From Lysobacteraceae bacterium P (GTDB lineage: Bacteria > Pseudomonadota > Gammaproteobacteria > Xanthomonadales > Xanthomonadaceae): 64,000 bases of DNA. Position numbers and translations under genes: made by a program. Location: assembly GCA_005503055.1 (NCBI GenBank), contig SCOX01000007.1, forward strand, positions 179,018 through 243,017, read 5' to 3'. Shown piece by piece: positions 1 through 8,195 of this stretch; the first letter of the stretch is position 1; every line of letters starts with the position of its first letter. The notes under the pieces are model-generated. The model worked only from the letters and a program-made list of their open reading frames with translations, was not told the DNA's origin and did not search any database.

Positions 1-1670
1 CGGCGATCCTTGGCCGTTTCACCACGAACCCGGGCCTGGTCTGGGCGGAGCATGTGGCCACGGAGCTGGGCACCAACGCCGCAGCGTTCAACCAGGGCGG
101 CACCAACTACGCCATCGGTGGCGCGATGGTGAGCACCGATCGCGCCGGCCTGACGCCGCAGCTGCCCACGCTGTCGTTGCGTTCGCAGATCACCCGCTAC
201 CTCGCCGCCAATGGTGGACGCGCCGACCCGAACGCCCTGTACACCGTATGGGGCGGCGCGAACGACCTGTTCGCCGCGGCCGTCGCGCCCGCGCAGGCCC
301 AGGCGATCGTCGGTGCCGCCGTGACCGGTCAGGTGACCAACGTCATGACGCTGCAGAACGCCGGTGCGCAGTACATCCTCGTGCCGAACGTTCCGGACCT
401 GGGCATCACGCCGCAGTTCCGCGCGGGGGGTGCCGCCAATGCCGCCGCCGGAACGGCGCTGGCGACGGCCTACAACAACGGTCTGTTCAGCGGACTGACC
501 TCGCAGGGCGCGCGCTTCATTCCGGTCGACACCTTCCACCTGCTGCAGGAAATCGTCGCCAACCCGGCCCCGTACGGCTTCACCAACACCACCGGCACGG
601 CCTGCAACCCGCAGGTCACCGCGCAATCGCTCACCTGCAATCCAGGCACCTATGCCACTCCGAACGCGCCGGACACCTATGTCTTCGCCGACGGCGTGCA
701 TCCCACGACCAAGGCGCATGAAATCGTGGCCGACTATGCGCTGTCGTTGCTCGACGCACCGCGCCAGCTCGCCGTGCTGCCGCACTCCGAGGCGATGGTC
801 GGCCGTGCGCGCGCCGAACGGGTCGGCGCGCAGGCCGCGTCGCGTCCCGATGTCGAGGGCATGCGCTGGTGGGCCGACGTGCGCGGCGACTCGCAGCGCT
901 ACGGCAACGGCGACAACTACGACGGCTTCGGTCCGACGCTGAGCGTTGGCCTCGACTGGGCCAATGAGGAGCTCGTCTACGGCGGCTTCGTCGGCTATGG
1001 CCAGCAGAAGATGGACTGGGGCCTCAACCGCGGCCAGTTCGACCAGGACGACGCCAGCCTCGGCGGCTACCTGGCCTGGACGAGCGGCGCGGCATGGTTG
1101 AACGGACAGGTCAGCTACACCTGGATCTCCTACGACGTGGACCGCCGCGTGAACCTGGGCCCGACCTCGCGCGTGCACAGCGGCTCACCGGACGGCACCA
1201 ACCTCACCGCCGCGCTCAACGCCGGCTGGAACTTCGGCGAAGGCTCGTTCAAGCACGGCCCGGTCATGCAGTTGCTCTCGCAGACGATCGAAGTGGACGC
1301 CTACGACGAAAACAGCACCGAAGCGACTGCGCTGTCGTTCGGCAAGCAGGAATTCGACTCGCTGATCGGCAGCGTCGGCTGGCAGGTCAATTACGCCATC
1401 AACGACCACGTCCAGCCCTACGCCAAGCTCACCTACGACCACGAGTTCGAGGACAGCGCCGACGAGGCCACCGCCTCGCTGCGCTCGCTCCCCGGCGTGG
1501 GCGCGTACGCGGTGCGTGGCCTGTCCTACGACCAGGACTACGGCACGCTGGTGATGGGCGCGCGCACGCAGTTGTTCGGCCTGCAGACCGACATCGGCAC
1601 CAGCCTTACGGTCGCGCAGAAGGGCGGCAACGACGCCACGCTGTTCGTCAGCTTCGGCGGTGGCTTCTGA
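1..1670 (+). CDS. GDSL-type autotransporter esterase, 5' end outside window
   Basis: Reading frame 3 is open from the first base, so the start codon, signal peptide and catalytic Ser block lie upstream of the window. What remains is an SGNH/GDSL passenger followed by an autotransporter beta-barrel. The GxND-type block reads GGAND near position 255, and the catalytic Asp/His pair is in DGVHPTTKAHE (Asp at 690, His at 699). The last ~270 residues (from about 855) are rich in alternating aromatic/polar strands and end in FGGGF, a terminal Phe typical of outer-membrane barrels. Family role: surface-exposed esterase or lipase of the EstA/ApeE type, inserted in the outer membrane. The substrate is not readable from the sequence. 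A strong hairpin follows the stop. Confidence 0.88.
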   Translation, partial: AILGRFTTNPGLVWAEHVATELGTNAAAFNQGGTNYAIGGAMVSTDRAGLTPQLPTLSLRSQITRYLAANGGRADPNALYTVWGGANDLFAAAVAPAQAQAIVGAAVTGQVTNVMTLQNAGAQYILVPNVPDLGITPQFRAGGAANAAAGTALATAYNNGLFSGLTSQGARFIPVDTFHLLQEIVANPAPYGFTNTTGTACNPQVTAQSLTCNPGTYATPNAPDTYVFADGVHPTTKAHEIVADYALSLLDAPRQLAVLPHSEAMVGRARAERVGAQAASRPDVEGMRWWADVRGDSQRYGNGDNYDGFGPTLSVGLDWANEELVYGGFVGYGQQKMDWGLNRGQFDQDDASLGGYLAWTSGAAWLNGQVSYTWISYDVDRRVNLGPTSRVHSGSPDGTNLTAALNAGWNFGEGSFKHGPVMQLLSQTIEVDAYDENSTEATALSFGKQEFDSLIGSVGWQVNYAINDHVQPYAKLTYDHEFEDSADEATASLRSLPGVGAYAVRGLSYDQDYGTLVMGARTQLFGLQTDIGTSLTVAQKGGNDATLFVSFGGGF

Positions 1671-1693
1671 CGAACCGGTCTGCCTGAACCGGC

Positions 1694-1728
1694 ACGCGGC
1701 GTCCGGGACTGTTCCACGGACGCCGCGT
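1694..1728 (+). other. Stable hairpin after the esterase gene
   Basis: A perfect 12-bp stem (ACGCGGCGTCCG paired with 1717-1728) encloses an 11-nt loop, 24 bases after the esterase stop. No uridine run follows, so it could be a mRNA-stabilising or weak termination structure rather than a classical terminator. It abuts the -35 of the tRNA promoter. Confidence 0.6.
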
Positions 1729-1757
1729 TGCCAAGTCTCCGCGCGGGGGCATAGACT
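1728..1757 (+). promoter_or_regulatory. Promoter of tRNA-Gly
   Basis: TTGCCA (1728-1733), an 18-bp spacer and TAGACT (1752-1757) precede the tRNA 5' end by ten bases. Spacing and position fit a sigma-70 promoter. It is read from the sequence only. Confidence 0.5.
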
Positions 1758-1766
1758 TCGCCGCGT

Positions 1767-1840
1767 GCGGGTGTAGTTCAATGGTAGAACTGCAGCTTCC
1801 CAAGCTGCTAGCGTGGGTTCGATTCCCATCACCCGCTCCA
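1767..1840 (+). tRNA. tRNA-Gly (anticodon CCC)
   Basis: This is a 74-nt cloverleaf. Acceptor arms GCGGGTG (1767-1773) and CACCCGC (1830-1836) pair with one G-U type position allowed. The anticodon stem is GCAGC/GCTGC with loop TTCCCAA, giving anticodon CCC for GGG codons. The T arm holds GGTTCGATTCC, and CCA is encoded at 1838-1840. It has its own promoter upstream and a terminator just downstream. Confidence 0.97.
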
Positions 1841-1850
1841 AACAATTGCG

Positions 1851-1883
1851 ACGGCGGCCTGCTTTACAGTGGCCGCCGTTTTT
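1851..1883 (+). terminator. Rho-independent terminator of tRNA-Gly
   Basis: Nine-bp stem ACGGCGGCC/GGCCGCCGT with an 11-nt loop is followed directly by five T residues. It lies ten bases after the tRNA CCA end. Confidence 0.85.
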
Positions 1884-1911
1884 GTCTTTCAGGCAATGTC
1901 CTGGAGGCGCG

Positions 1912-2442
1912 ATGGCAAGCAAGATCGTGCTCGGTTGGCGTGAGTGGGCGGCCCTGCCTGACCTGGGCATCGGGCGGCTGCGGGCGAAGGTCGACAGCGG
2001 CGCGCGCAGTTCTGCGCTGCACGTGGACTCGCAATGGAAGTTCGTCGAGCAGGGCCAGCCGTGGGTCGGCTTCTGCCTCAGCCCCGGTAACGGTGCCGGC
2101 AGGATCGAGGCGGCGGCGCCCGTGCTCGATGAGCGCGAGGTCACCGACTCGGGCGGCCACTGCACGCGGCGGGTGTTCGTGCGCACGACGCTGGCCCTGG
2201 CCGGCGTGCAGCGCGAGATTGAAATCAACCTGTCGGATCGGCGGGGGATGCTGTTCCCGATGTTGTTGGGGCGCACCGCGCTGGCTCGAATGTTCACGGT
2301 CGATCCGGGACGTTCGTTCCTGCATGGCCGTCCCGGGCGCCGGGAGCCCGGCGTCGCCTTCGAACGCCCGCGTCCCGTCACGGCGCAGGGCGAACCGCCG
2401 TACTCACTTCCACTTCCACCTTCTCACCGCCGTCCCTCATGA
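1912..2442 (+). CDS. rimB: RimB-like retropepsin-type zinc-protease family protein
   Basis: A 176-residue protein of the family annotated as ATP-dependent zinc protease / RimB retropepsin-like. The hallmark is [12 protein letters not shown] near residue 25, the DSGA/DTGA active-site loop of retropepsin-fold aspartyl proteases. The chosen ATG has GGAGG at 1903-1907; an upstream in-frame ATG runs back into the tRNA and is not credible. The stop overlaps the rimK start by four bases (ATGA), so the two are translationally coupled. In pseudomonads RimB works with RimK in the tuning of ribosomal protein S6 glutamylation. That pairing supports the name here; the function is inferred from family and context. 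Confidence 0.8.
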   Translation: MASKIVLGWREWAALPDLGIGRLRAKVDSGARSSALHVDSQWKFVEQGQPWVGFCLSPGNGAGRIEAAAPVLDEREVTDSGGHCTRRVFVRTTLALAGVQREIEINLSDRRGMLFPMLLGRTALARMFTVDPGRSFLHGRPGRREPGVAFERPRPVTAQGEPPYSLPLPPSHRRPS

Positions 2443-3344
2443 AACTCGCGATCCTTTCGCGCAACAGCAAACTCTATTCGACGCGCCGCCTGGTGGAGGC
2501 CGCCCGCGAGCATGGCCACAGCGTCCGTGTGCTCGATCCGCTGCGCTGCTACATGCGCATCGCCAGCGACGGGTTCAGCATGCGCTACAAGGGCAAGCCG
2601 ATCTCGGGCTACCAGGCGGTGATCCCGCGCATCGGCGCCTCCATCACGCGCTACGGCTCGGCCGTGCTACGCCAGTTCGAGCTGATGGGCACCTTTACAC
2701 CCAATTCCTCCGACGCGGTCCTGCGCGCGCGCGACAAGCTGCGCTGCCATCAGTTGCTGGCGGCCGAGCACATCGGCCTGCCGACGACCGTCTTCGGCGA
2801 CAACCCCGACGACACGCACGACCTGCTCTCGATGCTCGGCGCGCCGCCGCACGTCATCAAGCTCAACGAAGGCACGCAGGGCGCCGGCGTGATGCTGACC
2901 GAGAAGCTGTCCGCCTCGCAGGGCGTCATCGAAGCGCTGCGCGGGCTGTACGCCAATTTCCTGGTGCAGGAATACATCGAGGAGGCGCGCGGCGCGGACC
3001 TTCGCTGCTTCGTCGTCGGCGGTCGCGTGGTGGCGGCAATGAAGCGCCAGGCGCCCAAGGGCGACTTCCGCTCCAACCTGCATCGTGGCGGCACAGCCAA
3101 GGGCGTCGGTGCGAGCGCAGCGGAAGAAGATGTCGCGATCCGGGCATCGCGCGTGCTCGGACTCGGCGTCGCCGGCGTCGATCTGATCCGTTCGCGACGC
3201 GGCCCGTTGGTGCTCGAAGTCAACGCATCGCCGGGACTGGAGGGGATCGAGGACGCCAGCGGCGTGGACGTGGCCGGGGAGATCGTCACCTATTTGGCCG
3301 AACGGATCCGGCGAAAGGCCGCCAAACGGGCTGCATCTCGCTGA
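2439..3344 (+). CDS. rimK: Ribosomal protein S6--L-glutamate ligase RimK
   Basis: A 301-residue ATP-grasp ligase that adds glutamate residues to the C terminus of ribosomal protein S6. Visible family features are the conserved N-terminal LAILSRN, the glycine-rich ATP-grasp loop around [12 protein letters not shown] (residues ~145-156), and the metal/substrate region DLRCFVVGG followed by [11 protein letters not shown] near residue 265. Length matches E. coli RimK (300 aa). It overlaps the RimB-like gene by 4 nt and forms a two-gene operon with it. The next terminator is about 220 bases downstream. Confidence 0.95.
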   Translation: MKLAILSRNSKLYSTRRLVEAAREHGHSVRVLDPLRCYMRIASDGFSMRYKGKPISGYQAVIPRIGASITRYGSAVLRQFELMGTFTPNSSDAVLRARDKLRCHQLLAAEHIGLPTTVFGDNPDDTHDLLSMLGAPPHVIKLNEGTQGAGVMLTEKLSASQGVIEALRGLYANFLVQEYIEEARGADLRCFVVGGRVVAAMKRQAPKGDFRSNLHRGGTAKGVGASAAEEDVAIRASRVLGLGVAGVDLIRSRRGPLVLEVNASPGLEGIEDASGVDVAGEIVTYLAERIRRKAAKRAASR

Positions 3345-3438
3345 AGTTGCTGTTCGCGGCGGATAAGCGCGTTTTCGACGAAGTTTGGCAATGCCGCCGT
3401 CTTCACGTCGACTTTTCGCTGAAGAATAACGGAACTTT

Positions 3439-3461
3439 AACGGTCGATTTTAACGACCGTT
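3439..3461. other. Inverted repeat in the rimK-colR spacer
   Basis: AACGGTCG (3439-3446), an AT-only 7-nt loop and CGACCGTT (3454-3461) form a perfect 8-bp dyad in a conspicuously AT-rich patch of a GC-rich genome. It could be an operator, a promoter-proximal hairpin of a small RNA, or part of the rimK 3' UTR. No gene of recognised function was seen between 3345 and 3768. Confidence 0.5.
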
Positions 3462-3563
3462 TAATCGAATACGGCGTAGCCTGTCCCTACCGCAGCACTG
3501 CCGCTCTTCCTCGTCAGCACTCTGGTCGATGCAGGTTACGGTAATCGGGGCAATACCCTTTTT

Positions 3564-3603
3564 GGCCCAGGCACGGTGGCCCCGTGTCTGGGCCTTTGTT
3601 TTT
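3564..3603 (+). terminator. Strong Rho-independent terminator between rimK and colR
   Basis: Stem GGCCCAGGCACGG (3564-3576) pairs with 3582-3594 over 13 bp with one G-U pair, a 5-nt loop, then TTTGTTTTT. It ends a plus-strand transcript: either the rimBK mRNA with a 220-nt 3' UTR or an independent small RNA starting in the AT-rich patch near 3440. Confidence 0.88.
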
Positions 3604-3768
3604 CCTGCGATCCGGCCTTGGCGCCCGCGACCGCGTCTGCAAGCGGTGATCGGCGCACTGCGATCGCTCTGGCAGAATCGTTAAGCTCAACCTCGACGGG
3701 CGCATTCATGCCATGCGGAACCATGGCCAGGCCCGGCGGTCGAACGCCCATTACCCAGGAAAGGTCAC

Positions 3769-4449
3769 ATGCGCATTCTCGTCATCGAAGACAACCAGGA
3801 CATCGCCGCCAACCTCGGAGACTTTCTCGAGGATCGCGGCCACACCGTCGATTTCGCGGCCGACGGCGTCACCGGCCTGCACCTGGCGGTGGTCCATGAC
3901 TTCGACGCGATCGTGCTCGACCTGAACTTGCCGGGGCTCGACGGCCTGGAGGTCTGCCGCAAGCTGCGCAACGAAGCGCGCAAGCAGACGCCGGTGCTGA
4001 TGCTGACCGCGCGCGACAGCCTGGAGAACAAGCTGGCCGGATTCGACTCCGGCGCCGACGACTACCTCATCAAGCCCTTCGCGCTGCAGGAAGTGGAGGT
4101 GCGTCTGAACGCGCTGTCCCGCCGCGGCCGCGGCGTGCAGACGCGCGTGCTCAACGTCGCCGATCTGGAATACAACCTCGACACGCTGGAAGTGCGCCGA
4201 CAGGCCAAGCTGCTGCAGCTCAACCCGACCGCGCTGAAGATCCTGCAGGCGCTGATGGAGGCCTCGCCGGCCGTCGTCACGCGACAGGAGCTGGAAACCC
4301 GGGTCTGGGGCGAAGAGCTGCCCGATTCGGACAGCCTGCGTGTGCACATCCATGGCCTGCGCGCGGTGGTCGACAAACCCTTCGACGTGCCGCTGATCCA
4401 GACCCGCCATGGCATCGGTTACCGCATCGCCGCGCCCGACAACGGCTGA
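3769..4449 (+). CDS. colR: OmpR-family response regulator, ColR-like
   Basis: A 226-residue two-component response regulator. The receiver domain (residues 1-~115) has the acidic pair near D8, phospho-acceptor D51 in VLDLNLPG, T80 and K102 in LIKPF. The C-terminal winged helix (~130-222) ends in RTHGIGYRI-type sequence (TRHGIGYRI). It is the first gene of a pair with the sensor kinase starting 4 bases after its stop. The receiver start (MRILVIEDNQDI, FLEDRGHTVD) resembles ColR of pseudomonads and xanthomonads, regulators of envelope and metal tolerance. The specific name is by resemblance, the class is secure. Confidence 0.8.
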   Translation: MRILVIEDNQDIAANLGDFLEDRGHTVDFAADGVTGLHLAVVHDFDAIVLDLNLPGLDGLEVCRKLRNEARKQTPVLMLTARDSLENKLAGFDSGADDYLIKPFALQEVEVRLNALSRRGRGVQTRVLNVADLEYNLDTLEVRRQAKLLQLNPTALKILQALMEASPAVVTRQELETRVWGEELPDSDSLRVHIHGLRAVVDKPFDVPLIQTRHGIGYRIAAPDNG

Positions 4450-4453
4450 CCGG

Positions 4454-5800
4454 ATGGCGGCGGCCGACGAACCCGCGCCTGCGTTCAAGCGCACGCGCTT
4501 CCGGCGGCAGCTTCGCAGCCGAATCATTCTCGCCTTCGTGCTGCTGGGCTTCGGCCTGACGGCGATGTTCGCGTGGGCGACCAACTGGACGCGCAATCGC
4601 GTGGAGAACCAGCTGGTCGAGGACGTGATGAACCGGAATATCGAACAGGCGGCGCGCCAGTTCGAGCTCGATCCGGACAATCCGCAGTTCGCCGTCGACC
4701 AGATCCGCGCGTATGTCTATCCGATCGACAAGATCGATTCGGTGCGGCTGAACTGGCCGGAGTGGTACGAACTGCGCGACGGCATCTACGGCATGACCGG
4801 CGTCGCCAATGGCGAGCCATTCGCTTACAAGCTGGCCGTGCGCAAGACGCCCAAGGCGTGGTTCTTCCTGGCCTACGACATGTCGCAGGCGACGCGCGGC
4901 GAAGCGCAGTTCCAGCGGGCGATCTGGGGCGCCGTGTTCCTGTTCACGCTGCTGTCGCTGTTGGTGGGCTGGTGGTCCGCCTCGCGCGTGATGAGCCCGG
5001 TGACGGAACTGGCCAACCGCCTCAAACAGTCCGGCCGCAGCGCCGAGCCGGAAGGCCTGGCATCGCATTTCCCCAGCGACGAAGTGGGCCAGCTCGCCGA
5101 GGCGCTGGACGATTACGCCGAACGCCTGACCGAAGTGGTGCAGCGCGACCGCGAGTTCAATGCCGACGTCAGCCACGAGCTGCGCACGCCGCTGGCGGTG
5201 ATCAAGGGCGCGGTCGAGTTGCTGCTCTCGCGCTCGGACGTGGACGAGAAGACGCGCAACCGTCTGCTGCGCATCCAGCGCGCCGAACAGCAATGCACCG
5301 ACCTCATCAGCGCGCTGCTGCTGCTCTCGCGCAACGAGCGCGGCCACGGCGCGACCGACGTAGCGCGCGTCGCCGAGCAGTTGCTCGACGCGCACCGCGC
5401 GCAACTCGGCGGCAAGCCGCTGGAGCTGCGCATCGAGGGCGAGCCGAGCCTGATCGTCGATGCACCCGAAGCGGCGGTGTCGGTCGCGCTGGGCAATCTT
5501 GTCGGCAACGCGGTGAAGTACTCGACCGAAGGCGACGTGGTGGTGCGTATCGGCCGGCGCTCGGTCGATGTGACCGACTCCGGCCCGGGCCTCAGCCCCG
5601 AGGACGCGGCCAAGTTGTTCCAGCGCGGTTATCGCGGCACGCATGCCGGGCACTCGCAGGGCGGCGGCATCGGTCTGTCGATCGTGCGTCGCCTGTGTGC
5701 TTTGTACTCGTGGGATGTGCAGGTGCGGCCGGGTGGCGAGCGCGGCGTGGTGGCGACGCTCACGTTCGATTCGCCGTTGATCTCGATTCCAGCCGGCTAG
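4454..5800 (+). CDS. Sensor histidine kinase partner (ColS-like)
   Basis: A 448-residue membrane kinase. TM1 lies at ~24-45, a periplasmic sensor segment follows to ~150, TM2 (AIWGAVFLFTLLSLLVGWW) is at ~155-175, then HAMP. The DHp box is DVSHELRTPLA with the phospho-His, and the ATPase has N box NLVGNAVKYS, DSGPGL and GGGIGLSIVRRL. The periplasmic segment contains EWYE, an ExxE motif of the kind that binds ferric iron in ColS and VgrS. The ATG at 4454 was chosen because an earlier in-frame ATG (4409) overlaps the regulator by 41 nt. A convergent terminator follows. Confidence 0.82.
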   Translation: MAAADEPAPAFKRTRFRRQLRSRIILAFVLLGFGLTAMFAWATNWTRNRVENQLVEDVMNRNIEQAARQFELDPDNPQFAVDQIRAYVYPIDKIDSVRLNWPEWYELRDGIYGMTGVANGEPFAYKLAVRKTPKAWFFLAYDMSQATRGEAQFQRAIWGAVFLFTLLSLLVGWWSASRVMSPVTELANRLKQSGRSAEPEGLASHFPSDEVGQLAEALDDYAERLTEVVQRDREFNADVSHELRTPLAVIKGAVELLLSRSDVDEKTRNRLLRIQRAEQQCTDLISALLLLSRNERGHGATDVARVAEQLLDAHRAQLGGKPLELRIEGEPSLIVDAPEAAVSVALGNLVGNAVKYSTEGDVVVRIGRRSVDVTDSGPGLSPEDAAKLFQRGYRGTHAGHSQGGGIGLSIVRRLCALYSWDVQVRPGGERGVVATLTFDSPLISIPAG

Positions 5801-5824
5801 CCACAGCGTCGGTAGCGAATGAAG

Positions 5825-5854
5825 CGAAGAAGGCGCCTTTCGGCGCCTTCTTCG
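5825..5854. terminator. Bidirectional terminator between the kinase and ilvE
   Basis: CGAAGAAGGCGCC pairs with GGCGCCTTCTTCG around a TTTC loop. A-rich left arm and T-rich right arm let it serve both converging transcripts. Confidence 0.75.
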
Positions 5855-5867
5855 TATCGCAGAAACC

Positions 5868-6788
5868 TTACAGCGGCTCCAACCAGCCGTACTTGTCGGG
5901 GGTGCGGCCATCGAACAGGCCAAAGAACAGCTCCTGGATCTGGCGGGTCACCGGCCCCGGCTTGCCCGTGCCGACCTGGCGGCCGTCGACCGAGCGGATC
6001 GGCGTGATCTCCGCCGCCGTGCCGCACATGAACAACTCGTCGCACAGGTAGAGGTATTCGCGCGGCAGGTCGCGTTCGACCACTTCGATGCCGGCATCGC
6101 GGGCGAGCCTGATGATCGTGTTGCGGGTCAGGCCGTTGAGCAGGGCGGCGCTGACCGGAGTGGTGTGCAGCGTGCCGTTGAAGACCAGGAACAGGTTCTC
6201 GCCCGCGCCTTCCGACAGCAGGCCCGTGGACGCCAGCGCGATGCCCTCGCCGAAGCCCAGGCGACGCGCCTCGCGCGCGACCAGCTGCCCGGACAGGTAA
6301 TTGCCGCCGGCCTTTGCGCCGGCCGGGATGGTGTTCGGCGCGAAGCGCTGCCAACTCGACACGCAGGCATCGATGCCCTGGTCGAGCACGCTCGCGCCCA
6401 GATACTGGCCCATCTTCCAGGTGGCGACGGCGACGTCGGTCGGCGTGTCGGCCGACAGGCCGAAGCCGCCCAGGCCACGGTATGCGACCGGGCGCAGGTA
6501 GTCGGTGGTGTTGTCGTTGGCCTTGAGCACTTCGCGGCAGGCGGCGTTGATCTGCTCCAGCGAGTACGGGATCGCCATGTCGTAGATCTTGGCCGAGGCG
6601 AACAGGCGCGTGTTGTGGTCGGTGAGGCGGAAGATCACCGGGCCGTTGGGCGTCTGGTAGCTGCGGATGCCTTCGAACACCGACGAGCCGTAGTGCAGCG
6701 CGTGCGACATCACGTGCGTGGTGGCCTCGGCCCAGCGCTTGATCGCGCCGTTGTGCCAGATCCAGTCGGGGTATTGCATCGGCGACAT
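5868..6788 (-). CDS. ilvE: Branched-chain amino acid aminotransferase
   Basis: A 306-residue fold-type IV PLP enzyme for the final transamination in leucine, isoleucine and valine synthesis. N-terminal PDWIWHNGAI and the YGSSVFEGIRSY segment are typical of IlvE. The PLP lysine is K159 in AGAKAGGNYLS, and the GTAAEITPI loop near residue 255 is the cofactor-phosphate region. Length matches E. coli IlvE (309 aa). Start MSPMQYP is used; the second Met three residues in is equally possible. It stands alone on the minus strand, with a shared terminator after it. Confidence 0.95.
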   Translation of the reverse strand: MSPMQYPDWIWHNGAIKRWAEATTHVMSHALHYGSSVFEGIRSYQTPNGPVIFRLTDHNTRLFASAKIYDMAIPYSLEQINAACREVLKANDNTTDYLRPVAYRGLGGFGLSADTPTDVAVATWKMGQYLGASVLDQGIDACVSSWQRFAPNTIPAGAKAGGNYLSGQLVAREARRLGFGEGIALASTGLLSEGAGENLFLVFNGTLHTTPVSAALLNGLTRNTIIRLARDAGIEVVERDLPREYLYLCDELFMCGTAAEITPIRSVDGRQVGTGKPGPVTRQIQELFFGLFDGRTPDKYGWLEPL

Positions 6789-6864
6789 CCGTCAGGGGGA
6801 AACCGCTATTGTGCCTCGCCCCGCGGCCCCGCCCCAAACGGCGTGCCTTGCCGGTCCGGGCGCC

Positions 6865-7479
6865 TCAGCCCTTGATCCACCAGCAGCCGAAATGCTTCTG
6901 CAGGCCGAAGACCGTGCGCGCCGAGGCGATCCCGTTGCCCTGCGTCTGCTCCACGCGCACGGCGATCGGTTCGCGCGGTCGCGGCGCAGGCGCGGCGGTG
7001 GAGGCGGCGGCGGTGGAGACGACTTCGGGGGCGTCCTCGAAGGCGGGGTAGGGCGGCGCGGCCTCCGACGGCTGCGGTGCGTCGTCCGGCATCACCGGAA
7101 CGATGTCCATCACCTGCCGCTGCACGATCGCGTCGAGCCGTTCCATCACGTTGTACGCGCTGCCGCCGGACATGCCGGCCCAGTGGTAGACGCCCGCCAA
7201 GCGGTTGGCGTCGTGGGCGTCGAAGGCCCCCTGCATCTCGAACAACAGGTCGTCGACGTTGCGGGCGCAGCCGCCACCGCGCTTCTTTTCGACGTTGCCG
7301 GTCGCCGCCGCGCGCTGCTCGACCTGTTCGACGCCGCCGACTTCGGTGCAACCCCGATCGGTGAACACGCTCTGCCCATCGGGCGTGATGCAGTGGCGGA
7401 CCTGTGCCCATGTCGCCCCGGACCAGGCGAGCAGCGACAGCAGGCACAGCGCGAACAACGGGCGCAGCAGGACGGGCAT
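6865..7479 (-). CDS. Secreted DUF4124-like protein, paralogue A
   Basis: A 204-residue protein with a clear Sec signal peptide (LFALCLLSLLAWSGATWAQ) and an N-terminal DUF4124-type motif HCITPDGQSVFTDRGC, whose two Cys could form a disulfide. A second block, GGGCARNVDDLLFEMQ to NVMERLDAIVQRQ, and the C-terminal GCWWIKG recur in the next gene upstream. Between ~130 and 175 it carries a low-complexity Ala/Pro/Glu linker missing from the paralogue. Function unknown. DUF4124 proteins are periplasmic, often implicated only by sequence in envelope processes. Confidence 0.75.
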   Translation of the reverse strand: MPVLLRPLFALCLLSLLAWSGATWAQVRHCITPDGQSVFTDRGCTEVGGVEQVEQRAAATGNVEKKRGGGCARNVDDLLFEMQGAFDAHDANRLAGVYHWAGMSGGSAYNVMERLDAIVQRQVMDIVPVMPDDAPQPSEAAPPYPAFEDAPEVVSTAAASTAAPAPRPREPIAVRVEQTQGNGIASARTVFGLQKHFGCWWIKG

Positions 7480-7544
7480 CGGCGCAGACTAGCGGGCAGG
7501 CTGTCGTCCGGACAGTGCGTGGATCGCACTCCCGCCAAGAGCAT

Positions 7545-8120
7545 TCAGAAGCGCACGAAATAGCAACCGGCGTAACGCTCGACGCCGACTTCCATCACAC
7601 GCTGCGGCTGGGCGAAGGTGAGTTGCATCGCGCCGGCATCGGTGCCGGCCAGTCCCGGCCAGAAGCTGGCATCGGTGAGCGATTGCCGCATCAACTGCTG
7701 CAGGCGGTTCATCACCGCGTGCGCCTGGCGGTGGCGCAGGCCGAGCCAGTGCACGCTCTCGGCGAGCCGGTTCACATCGCCCATCGCGAACGACGCCACC
7801 AGGTCCATAGACAACTGCCCGGGGCTGCGTGCGCATCCGCCCTGCGGCGCACGGCGCGTCCGGATCGCGGTGCCGAGCGAACGGGCGTGGGACGTATCGG
7901 AATTGAACACCGCGTCGTCCATCGTCAGGCGATTGAGGAGCTCAGACGACATCGGCGCCGGTTTGGCGTCGAAGGCGGCGCAGGCACTGTCGGTGTAGAC
8001 GGCCATGCCGTCCGGCGTCTGGCAGCGATGGATGCCGCCAGCGGCGTGAGCGGGAGCGAACACGCACGCCAGCGCGACCAGCAGGCTCGATACCACCGCC
8101 AAGAATCGCGGCGCATTCAT
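7545..8120 (-). CDS. Secreted DUF4124-like protein, paralogue B
   Basis: A 191-residue periplasmic candidate: signal peptide MNAPRFLAVVSSLLVALACVF to AHA, then RCQTPDGMAVYTDSAC. It aligns with the downstream gene over three blocks: the Cys motif, GGCAR..GDVNRLAESVHWLG..HAVMNRLQQLMRQS, and a C-terminal GCYFVRF. The pair are 65 bp apart in the same orientation, evidence of tandem duplication followed by strong divergence. No enzymatic motif is visible. Function unknown. Confidence 0.75.
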   Translation of the reverse strand: MNAPRFLAVVSSLLVALACVFAPAHAAGGIHRCQTPDGMAVYTDSACAAFDAKPAPMSSELLNRLTMDDAVFNSDTSHARSLGTAIRTRRAPQGGCARSPGQLSMDLVASFAMGDVNRLAESVHWLGLRHRQAHAVMNRLQQLMRQSLTDASFWPGLAGTDAGAMQLTFAQPQRVMEVGVERYAGCYFVRF

Positions 8121-8195
8121 GTTTTGGCCCGGGGGGAGCGGGAGCGGTCATCGTCCCCCCGGCACCGTCAATGCCGCGTGTGAGTTCGCGCGGTT

